Source: CAVTJL01 sp963735065 (GTDB taxonomy: Bacteria > Pseudomonadota > Alphaproteobacteria > Geminicoccales > Geminicoccaceae). From it: DNA of 64,000 bases. The DNA lies in contig CAVTJL010000001.1 in the NCBI GenBank assembly GCA_963735065.1, positions 2,604,001-2,668,000 on the forward strand, read 5' to 3'. Shown here one piece after another: positions 8,136 through 16,438 of the stretch (positions are counted from its first letter, which is position 1; every line of letters starts with the position of its first letter). The translations under genes were made by a program, and so were the position numbers. Below the pieces are notes generated by a model. It searched no databases and had not been told where the DNA came from. It worked only from the letters and a program-made list of their open reading frames with translations.

Positions 8136-8562
8136 CAGTTGCGCGGAAGAGACGAATATAGTTGATGATCCGACCGTCATTTGGCTTCATCGCCAATGAG
8201 GCGGTCGTCGATCGTTCTCATCTCAGCCAGGGAGGGTTGTCGACGACATGACGCCACCGGGCCAGCTTGCAGGGCCTCTCGGTATCTGAGAGGCCGACGC
8301 CGTAGCGGCTGTGTCGCATTGCTGCACGGCCGGGCGTTATTGCAGACAATTTGTCTATGACATGCTCCGGGCCGCTAGGCTCGGTGAGATGCGTGGTCTG
8401 TTGACCGCGCGCACTGAGGATGGAGGGCCTTGACGCCGGGCGCGTCAAGGCCCGCTCCGTGTCTGGGCCGCTGCGCCGTCTGCTGATCGCCCGGCATTGC
8501 AGTCGAGCCGAGGCTGGCTAGGATGGCAGTGCCGCGATCAAGGCGGCACGCCTGGGGGAGCG
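8136..8562. other. Intergenic region after the gsp operon
   Basis: No convincing gene in these 427 bases. It holds a 13-bp palindrome at 8344-8356 (agacaa-t-ttgtct) and the hairpin at 8425-8453. The small open frames here have no ribosome-binding site or recognisable protein. Confidence 0.5.
8425..8453. terminator. 12-bp perfect hairpin
   Basis: Arms 8425-8436 and 8442-8453 (gggccttgacgc / gcgtcaaggccc) pair perfectly around a 5-base loop. No T-run follows. It could be a Rho-assisted or factor-bound stop for the gsp operon, or a regulatory stem upstream of the cupin gene. Confidence 0.45.
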
Positions 8563-8931
8563 ATGATGGCCGAGGTGACCTACAAGCGTGGCGAGAGCGA
8601 CGAGCGCCCCTGGGGCCGATGGGAGGTGCTGGACGTCGGCGATGCCTTCTGTGTGAAGCGGATCAGCGTGAAGCCCGGAGGGTGCCTGTCGCTGCAGCTC
8701 CATCATCACAGAAGCGAGCATTGGATCATCGTGGCGGGCGTGGCGCGGGTGACGCGGGGCAAGGAGGAGTTCGACCTTCAGGCCAACGAGACCGTCTACA
8801 TCCCCGTCGAGACCGTGCATCGCGTCGCCAATCCGGGCGAGGAGATGATGGAGTTCATCGAGGTGCAGCACGGCGACAAGCTGGACGAGAACGATATCGT
8901 CCGCCTCGAGGACAGCTACGGGCGGGGTTGA
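8563..8931 (+). CDS. Cupin, mannose-6-phosphate isomerase type II-like
   Basis: 122 residues from ATG 8563, preceded by GGGGGAG. It is a single cupin barrel matching the C-terminal isomerase domain of bifunctional GMP/PMI proteins: the N-terminal DERPWGRWEVLD, VKRISVKPGGCLSLQLHHHRSEHW with the metal-binding His cluster and Glu, and a second cupin motif near VYIPVETVHRVANPG. Free-standing domains of this kind interconvert fructose- and mannose-6-phosphate for GDP-mannose and exopolysaccharide supply. It shares a short 10-base gap with the SDR gene after it. Substrate is inferred from the family. Confidence 0.85.
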   Translation: MMAEVTYKRGESDERPWGRWEVLDVGDAFCVKRISVKPGGCLSLQLHHHRSEHWIIVAGVARVTRGKEEFDLQANETVYIPVETVHRVANPGEEMMEFIEVQHGDKLDENDIVRLEDSYGRG

Positions 8932-8941
8932 GCGCACGACG

Positions 8942-9688
8942 ATGGCCAAGATCGTTCTCGTTACCGGCGGCTCGCGCGGCATTGGTGCCGGTGTGTGTCG
9001 CGTTGCGGCCCGCGACGGGTGGGACGTCGCCGTCAACTATGCCGGTCGTGCCGAGGCCGCAGAAGCCGTGGCGCGCGAGGTCCGGGAGGCGGGCCGGCGT
9101 GCGGTCACCGTGCAGGCCGACATCGCCGATCCGGCCTCGGTCACGCGGATGTTCGACACCTGCGAGCGAGAGCTGGGCCCCATCGACGCGCTCGTCAGCA
9201 ATGCCGGGGTGATCAACAAGGCGGCCCCGCTCGCCGATATCCCAATCGAGGAGATCCGCCGCATCGTCGATATCGACCTGACCGCGCACCTCATCTGTAA
9301 CCGCGAGGCGGTGCGGCGCATGGCGCGCTCCCGCGGCGGCAAGGGCGGTGCCATCGTCAACATCTCCTCGATGGCTTCCGAGCTGCACGGAGCGGGCGGC
9401 TTCATTCCCTACGCGGCCGCGAAGGGTGGCATCGACGTCCTCGCGAAGGGGCTGGGCAAGGAGGTCGCGGGTGAGGGCATCCGTGTCAACGGCCTTCGGC
9501 CGGGCCTCATCGACACCGAGATCCAGGACGACACCGGCATCGAGAACCGCATCGCCCGCTTCGGATCGACGGTGCCGATCGGCCGCGCCGGCACTGCCGA
9601 GGAGGTAGCCGAGGCGGTGGTCTGGCTGATGTCCGACAAGGCCGCCTACGTCACCGGCACCGTCTTCAACGTGTCGGGTGGCCGCTGA
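8942..9688 (+). CDS. SDR-family oxidoreductase
   Basis: 248-residue classical short-chain dehydrogenase. NAD(P) motif TGGSRGIG at residues 8-15, NAG at 87-89, catalytic Ser143, Tyr157 and Lys161 (PYAAAK), then GLRPGLIDTEI and the C-terminal TGTVFNVSGG. The family reduces or oxidises sugars, steroids and acyl substrates; the glucose-1-dehydrogenase-like branch fits best, but the substrate is unknown. Adjacent to and in line with the cupin gene, so perhaps in one unit. Its 3' end overlaps the convergent PAP2 gene by 23 bases. Confidence 0.88.
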   Translation: MAKIVLVTGGSRGIGAGVCRVAARDGWDVAVNYAGRAEAAEAVAREVREAGRRAVTVQADIADPASVTRMFDTCERELGPIDALVSNAGVINKAAPLADIPIEEIRRIVDIDLTAHLICNREAVRRMARSRGGKGGAIVNISSMASELHGAGGFIPYAAAKGGIDVLAKGLGKEVAGEGIRVNGLRPGLIDTEIQDDTGIENRIARFGSTVPIGRAGTAEEVAEAVVWLMSDKAAYVTGTVFNVSGGR

Positions 9689-10424
9689 CGGGCCGACGCT
9701 CGGGCGCGAGCCAGTCCAGCACCAGCCAGCACAGCAGCGCCCATGTGGCGCCGGCCAGCCAGCCGGCGACGACGTCCGTTGGCCAGTGGACTCCGAGATA
9801 GACGCGCGTCAGGCCGACCAGCACGGTGATGACGACGGCCACCGATGGAACATAGATCCTGAGGCGCCGGCGGCCCTGAATCCTGGTCAATAGCGTCCCC
9901 AGGGTGAGATAGATCATCGCCGATGCCATGGCATGGCCGCTCGGGAAGCTCGAGCTGGCGGCCTGAACCAGATGCGGCACGAGGTCGGGCCTCGGCCGGT
10001 CGAAGCCGTTCTTGAGAAGGCCAAGCATCGCCGCTCCGCCGGCCGACGCGAGCGCCACCAGCAGCGCCTGCCTGCGTGCGCCGGCGAGCAGCAGGTAGCC
10101 GATGACGATGAGCGTGATCAGCGCCAGAACGGCGACGCCGCCGAGCGCGGTGATGTCGAGGGCCGCCTTCTCGACCCAGGCCGGGCCGATCGGCTCGCTC
10201 GGGTCGTCAGGCTCGCGCAGGGCCAGCAGCACCGCACGATCGAGCTCATGGGAGCTGTCGTGACGGATAGCGCCGGCCAGCCCAGCGAAGCCGAGCATGC
10301 AGGCCGCCACGGCGGCCAGCAGCAGGAGCGACCGCAGCTCACCCTGGGCGGCCGACAGCAGATGGAATGCCAATTCCCGCAGACCTTTGCTGGTGGTCTG
10401 GTGATGCTCGTTGTTGCCGGTCAT
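9666..10424 (-). CDS. PAP2-family membrane phosphatase
   Basis: 252 residues with about six hydrophobic segments. The three phosphatase motifs are in order: KNGFDRPRPD, SFPSGHAMAS and GLTRVYLGVHWPTDVVAGW, with the catalytic His residues present. Enzymes of this type dephosphorylate phosphatidic acid, phosphatidylglycerol-phosphate or undecaprenyl pyrophosphate on the periplasmic face. A polar N-terminus precedes the first helix. Likely follows trkH on the minus strand (12-base gap), which suggests co-transcription. Lipid substrate unknown. Confidence 0.9.
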   Translation of the reverse strand: MTGNNEHHQTTSKGLRELAFHLLSAAQGELRSLLLLAAVAACMLGFAGLAGAIRHDSSHELDRAVLLALREPDDPSEPIGPAWVEKAALDITALGGVAVLALITLIVIGYLLLAGARRQALLVALASAGGAAMLGLLKNGFDRPRPDLVPHLVQAASSSFPSGHAMASAMIYLTLGTLLTRIQGRRRLRIYVPSVAVVITVLVGLTRVYLGVHWPTDVVAGWLAGATWALLCWLVLDWLAPERRPVSGHPTR

Positions 10425-10436
10425 GCAGGTGCCTTG

Positions 10437-11912
10437 TCAGCGCCGCCAGAAGTCGGGATGCAGCAGCACCAGGACCGTAAAAAACTCCAGGCGGCCGAGC
10501 AACATGGCGGTGCTCAGCACCCACTTCATCGGATCCGTGAGCGGCCGGAAATTGCCTGCAGGGCCGACGAGCTGTCCCAGCCCCGGCCCGACATTGGCGA
10601 GCGCCGTCGCCGAGGCCGAGACCGCAGTCACGAGGTCGGCGCCGAGCGCACCCATCACGACCGTGGTGATGCCCCAGGTGCCCATGAAGAAGAAGACGAA
10701 ACTCAGGACGGCGACGATGATCTCGGTGTCCACCGGGCGCCCGGCATAGCGCGGCCTGGAGACCCTGTTGGGCAGGAACAGGCTCATCACGTAGAGGCGG
10801 GCCGAGGTCCAAAGGATCTCGAAGCGGAACATCTTGATACCGCCGGCGGTGGAGCCCGTGCATCCGCCGACGATCGAGAGGGCGAGGAAGAAGGCGATCG
10901 CCCCGGCACCCCAAAGCGTATAGTCCTCGCTCGCGAATCCGGTCGTGGTCATCACCGAGGTGGCGTTGAACGCGGCGGCACGGAGCGCATCGAGCCAGGG
11001 ACGGCCGAGGCCGATGGCCAGCCAGGCGGCCAGCGCCAGGATCGAGACGCCGAGAACGCCGAAGAAGGTCCGCACCTGGCTGTCCCGCAGCAGAAGCCCG
11101 GGCCGGCCGTTGAGCACGGCCACATAGCGCATGAAGGGCAGGGCCGCCGCCGCCATGAAGAAGGTGATGATCCATTCGGCGGCGGGATTGTCGAACCCGC
11201 CGACCGACGAGTCGCGTGTCGAGAAGCCGCCCGTGGCCAACGTGGTGAAGGCGTGGTTGATCGCCTCGAACGGGGTGAAGCCCACCATCGTCAGCAGGAT
11301 GGCGCAGGCCAGGGTCATGATGACGTAGACGCCGACGATCTGCCGGACGAGGGAGGTCATGCTCGGCAGCAGCTTCTCGGAGCGGTCGGACAACTCCGTG
11401 CGAAAGAGCTGCATGCCGCCGACGCGCAGGAAGGGCAGCATCACGAGAGCCGTGACGATGATGCCGATGCCTCCCAGCCATTGCAGCGAGGAGCGCCAGA
11501 GAAGCAGCCCCGGCGGTGCCGTGTCGAGGCCGGTGATCACCGTCGAGCCGGTGGTGGTGAGCCCCGAGATCGACTCGAACACGGCATCGGCGAGGCTGAG
11601 ATGGAAGGGGCCGAGCTGGAACGGTATGGCGCCGAAGTAGGAGGTCGCGACCCAGCTCAGCGTGGTGAGGCCGAAGGCGGCCTTGAGGGGCATCGGCTCG
11701 GTCGTGCCCCGCGTGGCCAGCACGAGAAGCGAGCCCGCAAGAAAGGTGATCGCGGCGGCGGCAAGGAAGCCGGTCCAGTCGGCGCTGCCCCCCAGATAGT
11801 CGATCGCCATCGACGGCAGCATGGCAACCGCCAGCAGCATGAGCTGGCAGCCAATGGCAAACAGGACCGTCGATATGCCAGAGTTGCCCAGCCTGCCCTG
11901 CGGGTCCGTCAT
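10437..11912 (-). CDS. trkH: TrkH-family potassium uptake protein
   Basis: 491 residues, the usual length for TrkH. It has the repeated M1-P-M2 architecture with selectivity-filter-like loops, for example SISGLTTTGSTVITGLD and NATSVMTTTGFASEDYTLWG, and GGCTGSTAGGIKMFRFEIL. It would move K+ through the inner membrane with a TrkA-type gating ring, which is not encoded in this window. It ends HPDFWRR, close to the family end. Lies just upstream of the PAP2 gene in the same direction. Confidence 0.93.
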   Translation of the reverse strand: MTDPQGRLGNSGISTVLFAIGCQLMLLAVAMLPSMAIDYLGGSADWTGFLAAAAITFLAGSLLVLATRGTTEPMPLKAAFGLTTLSWVATSYFGAIPFQLGPFHLSLADAVFESISGLTTTGSTVITGLDTAPPGLLLWRSSLQWLGGIGIIVTALVMLPFLRVGGMQLFRTELSDRSEKLLPSMTSLVRQIVGVYVIMTLACAILLTMVGFTPFEAINHAFTTLATGGFSTRDSSVGGFDNPAAEWIITFFMAAAALPFMRYVAVLNGRPGLLLRDSQVRTFFGVLGVSILALAAWLAIGLGRPWLDALRAAAFNATSVMTTTGFASEDYTLWGAGAIAFFLALSIVGGCTGSTAGGIKMFRFEILWTSARLYVMSLFLPNRVSRPRYAGRPVDTEIIVAVLSFVFFFMGTWGITTVVMGALGADLVTAVSASATALANVGPGLGQLVGPAGNFRPLTDPMKWVLSTAMLLGRLEFFTVLVLLHPDFWRR

Positions 11913-12080
11913 CCGCCATCCTGTCCCGCAGGACCGGCCTGCCCGGTCACTTCACCGGGCTGCCCCAGTCACGGCCACGCCGTCGCGACGACGCACCGTG
12001 TCGCCCACTCGGGCAGGCCCTAGCATGCCGGGCTCGCGAAGATAAAGGATAAGCGGGCTCGTGCGGAAGCTACCCCGGGC

Positions 12081-12434
12081 CTAGCAGGTGGAGGTGCCGG
12101 GGCCGGCCTTGTCGTGCAACTCGCCGAAAAGCAGCTCGGCGAAGAGATCGGCGTTGGGGCAGAACGCGCCCGGGACATCGCCCGGCTCCGCCCCTGTCAG
12201 GAACCGGCGGCAGCGGCCGGCTTCCTTGCACACCGTGCAGCGCGTCTCAGCGACGAGCATCTCCAGCACGGCGTCGGCGCGTGTGCAGCTAGAGCTCAGC
12301 CCGTAGTAGCGCATCATCGAGTCGAGGTGCACCTGAACCCCTTCCCGTCGGCAGGCGACGCTCGTCCGCTCGATGCCGAGCGCCCAGATCCTCCGATCCA
12401 GCGGATCGACAATACCGTTGGCGAGCTCGCTCAT
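12081..12434 (-). CDS. DUF6455 cysteine-rich small protein
   Basis: 117 residues from ATG 12434 (MSELANGIVD), with GGGAGAAGG just upstream; the frame stays open further upstream but without support. The DUF6455 pattern is clear: CTVCKEAGRCRRFLTG and PGAFCPNADLFAELL, four spaced Cys suggestive of metal or Fe-S binding. The function of the family is not established. An ideal FNR-type box (12490-12503) sits 56 bases upstream of the start, so oxygen- or redox-responsive expression is likely. Divergent from the alcohol dehydrogenase. Confidence 0.8.
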   Translation of the reverse strand: MSELANGIVDPLDRRIWALGIERTSVACRREGVQVHLDSMMRYYGLSSSCTRADAVLEMLVAETRCTVCKEAGRCRRFLTGAEPGDVPGAFCPNADLFAELLFGELHDKAGPGTSTC

Positions 12435-12489
12435 CTGCCTTCTCCCACTGCCGGTACAGGGAGCGCAGCATGGCTGCAGGTCAAGATCA

Positions 12490-12503
12490 TTGATCGAGAT
12501 CAA
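12490..12503. promoter_or_regulatory. FNR/FixK-type binding site
   Basis: TTGAT-cgag-ATCAA, a perfect match to the FNR/Anr/FixK consensus, in the divergent region between the DUF6455 gene (start 12434) and the alcohol dehydrogenase (start 12646). It is closer to the DUF6455 gene. Confidence 0.75.
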
Positions 12504-12645
12504 CCGGCGGGTCATCATCGCGACCCTCCCGAGGACGAGAACTCTCCGGCAGCCCGATTCATGCGGTGGACGATGGGCGCGCTTGGACGTTGAGACCGCG
12601 TCGCCCGTTCCTCACAATAGCGGGCCTGTCACGAGGGAGGCCATC

Positions 12646-13800
12646 TTGAGCGAGATACGCGTTGCAACGTTCGCCGGCCCGGGGAGCGCGCCGGCCATCC
12701 GCACGGTTCCGCGCCCGCCGGTCCCGGCCAAGGCCGCGCTCATCGCCATCGGCTGCTGTGGCGTCTGCGGGACGGACCTCCATATCCTGAAGGGCCATTG
12801 GCCCAAGCCTTTGCCCTGGCCCTTCACGCTCGGCCACGAGCTTGCGGGTGTCATCGTCGAGAAGGGCGCAGAGCTCGAGACCGACTGGACAGGCCAGAAG
12901 CTCGAGCTCGGCTCCAAGATCATGCTGCCGCCCTTGATGCCCTGCGGCCAGTGCGACTGGTGCCGGCGCTACCCCGATCAGGCCAACAAGTGCCTCACGC
13001 CGGTCTATTACGGCCGCTATCTGGGCTTCGAGAAGGCGCCGCATCTATGGGGCGGTTGGGCCGAGATGGTGTACGTCGATCTCGACATGCTGCCCGGCAC
13101 CAAGATCTACAAGCTGCCGGACGACATGCCGTTGCTGCTGGGCTCGCTAGCCGAGCCGCTCACCTCCTGCATCCGCGGCTTCGAGCGCGCGAAGAAGGCC
13201 GGCGGCTTTCCCTGGGGTGCCACTGTCGTGATCCAGGGCACCGGCCCCATCGGCATCCTGGCGGTGGCCGCCGCGCAGGAGATGGGGGCCGCGCGCGTCA
13301 TAGCGGTCGGCGCGCCTGAGGAGCCGCGGCTGAAGCTGGCCCGGGCGTTCGGCGCCGAGGCCACCGTCGACATCACCGAGCACACGACGCCCGAGGCGCG
13401 CATAGAGGCCGTGCGCGGCATCGTCGGCGGCTATGGCGCCGACCTCGTCATGGACTGCTCGGGGCACCCCTCGGCCGGGCCCGAGGGCATCGAGTTCCTG
13501 AGAGACGGCGGCACCTATGTGGAGATGGGCCAGTTCACCGATGCCGGCTCGATCATGACGAGCTGGCATCGCATCTGCACGAAGGACATCAACGTCCTGG
13601 GCTCCTGGGCCTTCACCGCGAACGACCTGCCGCTCGGGGTGCGGATGCTGGACAAGGCGCGGGACCGCTATCCGTGGCGCTCGATGCAGACGCTCTTCCC
13701 GTTCACCGAGGGCGGTGTCAGCGATGCCATCGCTGCCGCCATGGAGATGCGCGCGGTCAAGGCCACCATCGTGCCGGATGCGGAGCTCTGCGTCGGCTGA
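12646..13800 (+). CDS. Zinc-dependent alcohol dehydrogenase (MDR)
   Basis: Start taken as TTG 12646 (reads MSEIRVATFAG) because GAGGGAGG lies 6 bases upstream; the longer open frame would run through the DUF6455 promoter. 384 residues. N-terminal GroES-like domain with GCCGVCGTDLHILKGHWP, the zinc site FTLGHELAGVIV, and a structural-zinc segment CGQCDWCRRYPDQANKC. The Rossmann part has VVIQGTGPIGILAVAAAQEM. The wider substrate loop (GRYLGFEKAPHLWGGWAEMV) resembles threonine/sorbitol-dehydrogenase-like MDR enzymes. Exact substrate unknown. Possible FNR control from the site at 12490. Confidence 0.87.
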   Translation: MSEIRVATFAGPGSAPAIRTVPRPPVPAKAALIAIGCCGVCGTDLHILKGHWPKPLPWPFTLGHELAGVIVEKGAELETDWTGQKLELGSKIMLPPLMPCGQCDWCRRYPDQANKCLTPVYYGRYLGFEKAPHLWGGWAEMVYVDLDMLPGTKIYKLPDDMPLLLGSLAEPLTSCIRGFERAKKAGGFPWGATVVIQGTGPIGILAVAAAQEMGAARVIAVGAPEEPRLKLARAFGAEATVDITEHTTPEARIEAVRGIVGGYGADLVMDCSGHPSAGPEGIEFLRDGGTYVEMGQFTDAGSIMTSWHRICTKDINVLGSWAFTANDLPLGVRMLDKARDRYPWRSMQTLFPFTEGGVSDAIAAAMEMRAVKATIVPDAELCVG

Positions 13801-13856
13801 TGGATCGAGCAGGGGGCGTGGATCGGGCGCTGGCGCTGCGAGGAGAGGGGTCTCCA

Positions 13857-14072
13857 TCAGAGATGGGCGCGGGGGCCGAGCTTGATGCCCGTCTCGAGGC
13901 CCAAAAGGTGCCCGAGGGCGACGAGCACGAGCAGAAGGCCCACGCCCAAGAGCAGCGGTGCCGGGAAGAGCCGGGCCTCGCCGAGCGGGCGGGGCCGCTC
14001 GATCTGCCACAGGCAGTAGGCGCTGAGCGCTGAGCCCGCGGCCAGCATGACAAGCGTCCAGGTGAGTGTCAT
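13857..14072 (-). CDS. Small two-helix membrane protein, unknown
   Basis: 71 residues, MTLTWTLVMLAAGSALSAYC first helix, then an Arg/Pro-rich loop (ERPRPLGEARLFP) and a second helix (PLLLGVGLLLVLVALGHLLG). The hydrophobicity pattern and plausible membrane topology favour a real gene. It fills the gap between two alcohol dehydrogenase genes on the opposite strand. No strong ribosome-binding site and no recognisable family. Confidence 0.45.
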   Translation of the reverse strand: MTLTWTLVMLAAGSALSAYCLWQIERPRPLGEARLFPAPLLLGVGLLLVLVALGHLLGLETGIKLGPRAHL

Positions 14073-14100
14073 CGTCGGCCGTCACGGGGGCAGGATGGGT

Positions 14101-14140
14101 GGTCGCGGCATGATGCCTGATGGCATCATCGCGGGCGACC
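14101..14140. promoter_or_regulatory. Long inverted repeat upstream of the second alcohol dehydrogenase
   Basis: Core ATGATGCC-TGAT-GGCATCAT at 14110-14129 is a perfect 8-bp inverted repeat; outer arms ggtcgc (14101) and gcgacc (14135) extend it. It ends 35 bases before the dehydrogenase start and 29 bases from the divergent small membrane gene, so an operator is more likely than a terminator. Confidence 0.5.
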
Positions 14141-14174
14141 ATGACATGGTCTTCGAAGCCACGGGAGAACCTCG

Positions 14175-15158
14175 ATGAGGGCCATGGTTCTCGATCAGCC
14201 CGGCAGGCCGCTGCGCCTTGCCGAGCTTCCCGATCCGCGGCCGGGTCCCGGCCAGGTCCTCGTCCGTGTCAGGGCCTGCGGCGTCTGTCGAACGGATCTT
14301 CACCTCGTCGATGGCGAGCTGCCGAATCCCAAGCTGCCCATCGTCCCCGGTCACGAGATCGTAGGCGAGGTGCTGGCGCTTGGCGAAGGGGTCGAAGGCT
14401 TTCGGGCGGGCGAGCGCGTCGGTGTGCCGTGGCTGGGCCATACCTGCGGCGTGTGCTCCTACTGTCGTTCCCACCGCGAGAACCTCTGCGACGAGCCCGG
14501 CTTCACCGGCTACACGATCGACGGCGGCTTTGCCGAGCTCACCGTCGCCGATGCTGCCTACTGCTTTCCCTTGCCAGGGCCTCTCGACGATGTCGCGTCA
14601 GCGCCGCTTCTTTGCGCCGGTCTCATCGGCTATCGCAGCCTCGTCATGGCTGGCTCGGCCGAGCGGCTCGGCATCTACGGATTCGGTGCGGCCGCCCACA
14701 TCGTGGCGCAGGTGGCGCGGTTCCAGGGCCGGCGGATCTTTGCCTTCACCCGTCCGGGCGACGTCGACGCTCAGCGCTTTGCCCGGAGCCTCGGCGCCGA
14801 GTGGGCAGGCGGATCCACGGAGCGGCCGCCCACCGACCTCGATGCGGCGCTCGTCTTCGCTCCGGTGGGCGCCCTTGTGCCTGCGGCCCTGGCGGCTCTG
14901 GCGAAGGGAGGGCGGCTCGTGCTGGGCGGCATCCACATGAGCGACATCCCTAGCTTTCCCTATCGGCTGCTTTGGGAAGAGCGCTCGATCCTGTCGGTTG
15001 CCAACCTGACACGCGCTGATGGCGATGCCTTTCTGGCCCTGGCGCCAAAGGTGCCGGTACACACTTCGACCCGCCGCTACACGCTCGAGCAGGCGAATGA
15101 GGCCCTGGGCGACCTGCGTGAGGGACGGCTCCAGGGCGCCGCGGTATTGGTACCCTGA
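14175..15158 (+). CDS. Zinc-dependent alcohol dehydrogenase (MDR, AdhP-like)
   Basis: 327 residues. GroES-like domain with ACGVCRTDLHLVDGELP, PGHEIVGEVLALG (catalytic-zinc Cys and His), and the structural-zinc cluster GHTCGVCSYCRSHRENLC. TGYTIDGGFAELTV and LCAGLIGYRSL are typical of the branch of alcohol dehydrogenases that includes AdhA/AdhP. The NAD-binding motif is GIYGFGAAAHIVAQVARFQG. Likely oxidises or reduces small alcohols and aldehydes. Preceded by a strong inverted repeat at 14101-14140. Confidence 0.9.
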   Translation: MRAMVLDQPGRPLRLAELPDPRPGPGQVLVRVRACGVCRTDLHLVDGELPNPKLPIVPGHEIVGEVLALGEGVEGFRAGERVGVPWLGHTCGVCSYCRSHRENLCDEPGFTGYTIDGGFAELTVADAAYCFPLPGPLDDVASAPLLCAGLIGYRSLVMAGSAERLGIYGFGAAAHIVAQVARFQGRRIFAFTRPGDVDAQRFARSLGAEWAGGSTERPPTDLDAALVFAPVGALVPAALAALAKGGRLVLGGIHMSDIPSFPYRLLWEERSILSVANLTRADGDAFLALAPKVPVHTSTRRYTLEQANEALGDLREGRLQGAAVLVP

Positions 15159-15302
15159 GATAGGGCGCCGCTGCGCAGCACGCCGTAGAATGGCATCCCG
15201 AGGTCCAAGAAGAATGGCAGTTGGCCCGGACGACTGACTATCGGGTCGACTGGTCAATGCTGCAGTGCATTGCTCCTGTCTGGGCTCTGGCTAAGGTTCA
15301 CC

Positions 15303-15331
15303 TTGAGCGATTAGACAACATGGGGTATAAT
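15303..15331 (+). promoter_or_regulatory. Sigma-70-type promoter with overlapping palindrome
   Basis: -35 TTGAGC (15303-15308), 17-base spacer, -10 TATAAT (15326-15331), 55 bases before the exported-protein start at 15386. The -10 is embedded in a small palindrome, GGGGT-ataatc-ACCCC (15322-15326 and 15333-15337), which could be a repressor site. Confidence 0.65.
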
Positions 15332-15385
15332 CACCCCAAAATAGAAGACGTCTCGGCCCCGATGACATGATCAGGGGGGACCCTC

Positions 15386-16438
15386 ATGTGGGATAGCGCG
15401 ATGCTGGTGGCGGCTGCCGGATTGGCTCTGGGCAGCGCTGCTTTCTCCGTTTCCGCCAGCGCCGGAGTGCTCGGCGCCGGGGGTCGCGCCGATCTTCGTC
15501 CGGCGTCTGTGATCACGGTCGGATTGCGGAGCAAGCTCGGCTACGACGCCGAGACTTGGCATGGCTTCAGCCGCGCCGACCGCCACGCCCTTCGCCTGGA
15601 ATGGCGGCAGGCCCGCCACGCGGCAAAGAAGGGCGACGGCTCGCTGATGCAGGCGCTTCTGACGCAGCACCGTGGCGGCGGCGCCTTCGGGGCCGGCGCC
15701 GGGTCCAGCGGCGTGAGCACGCTTCTCAGCTCGCTCTCGACCGCGACGATCTCGTACACAGGTTATTTGAGGGACTACCCACCAACTCCGCGTCAGGCGG
15801 GTGGCCTGCCGGGAACCAACTACCTGTCGTTGCCGTCGTTTCACATCAGGGACTTCTCGGCCGAGATCAACCTGTCCGGCGCCACCATGACCTCGTGGCT
15901 GGAGCACAGCACCCGGTTGGCCGGCTTCGACGCCCAAGGCAATGTCACCTTCGAGCCGCTTAAGGCCGGGGCCCACATCATCGCTGTGGAGGCCGGCACG
16001 AATGTGGAATCGATCAGCGTCGACCCCGACACCAACGCCCTTACCTTCAAGCTCAAAGCGGGGCTGAACGGAGTTTTCAACTACACGCTCCAATTCGCTG
16101 ACGGCACGACGCGCGTGGTGAAGAACAACCCGATCTGGAAGAACTTTGACAGGGTGTATGGACGCAACTTCGTCAACAAGGTGACGACGCGGTCCTTCTC
16201 CATCCCGTTCGCGGAGATCCTGCGGAACTTCACCAACTTCAACCATGCGAAGGAGTGGTCGATCTTCGTCGCGTTGAAGGACAATGTGACGGACGTTGTC
16301 GTCGATGAGCTGGGCCAGGTGGTCACGGGAAAGCTGAAGGACGGCAAGGATCTCGGCCGCATCAGCATCACCGCGTCGGACGGCCACGCGGCGGATACGG
16401 TGACGAAGACGATCCAGCTCGTGGCAAGCCCAAAATGA
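15386..16438 (+). CDS. Exported protein of unknown family, paralogue A
   Basis: 350 residues, with AGGGGGG upstream of ATG. N-terminal signal peptide (about 1-26, LVAAAGLALGSAAFSVSASA-G). A helical motif follows (KLGYDAETWHGFSRADRHAL... QARHAAKKGDGSLM), then a Gly/Ser/Thr-rich linker. The large C-terminal region contains GGLPGTNYLSL, MTSWLEHSTRLAGFDAQGNV, TFEPLKAGAHII and a last beta-rich part (VVTGKLKDGKDLGRISITAS-DG) that resembles cadherin-like or bacterial Ig-like folds. I do not recognise the family. It is clearly paralogous to the next gene along its whole length. Likely periplasmic, or on the cell surface; a type II secretion substrate is possible but unproven. Confidence 0.8.
   Translation: MWDSAMLVAAAGLALGSAAFSVSASAGVLGAGGRADLRPASVITVGLRSKLGYDAETWHGFSRADRHALRLEWRQARHAAKKGDGSLMQALLTQHRGGGAFGAGAGSSGVSTLLSSLSTATISYTGYLRDYPPTPRQAGGLPGTNYLSLPSFHIRDFSAEINLSGATMTSWLEHSTRLAGFDAQGNVTFEPLKAGAHIIAVEAGTNVESISVDPDTNALTFKLKAGLNGVFNYTLQFADGTTRVVKNNPIWKNFDRVYGRNFVNKVTTRSFSIPFAEILRNFTNFNHAKEWSIFVALKDNVTDVVVDELGQVVTGKLKDGKDLGRISITASDGHAADTVTKTIQLVASPK

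Noticed and set aside
9933..12023. Plus-strand open frame of 696 codons
   Set aside because: Antisense to PAP2 and trkH; low-complexity Arg/Glu/His composition typical of shadow frames in GC-rich DNA.
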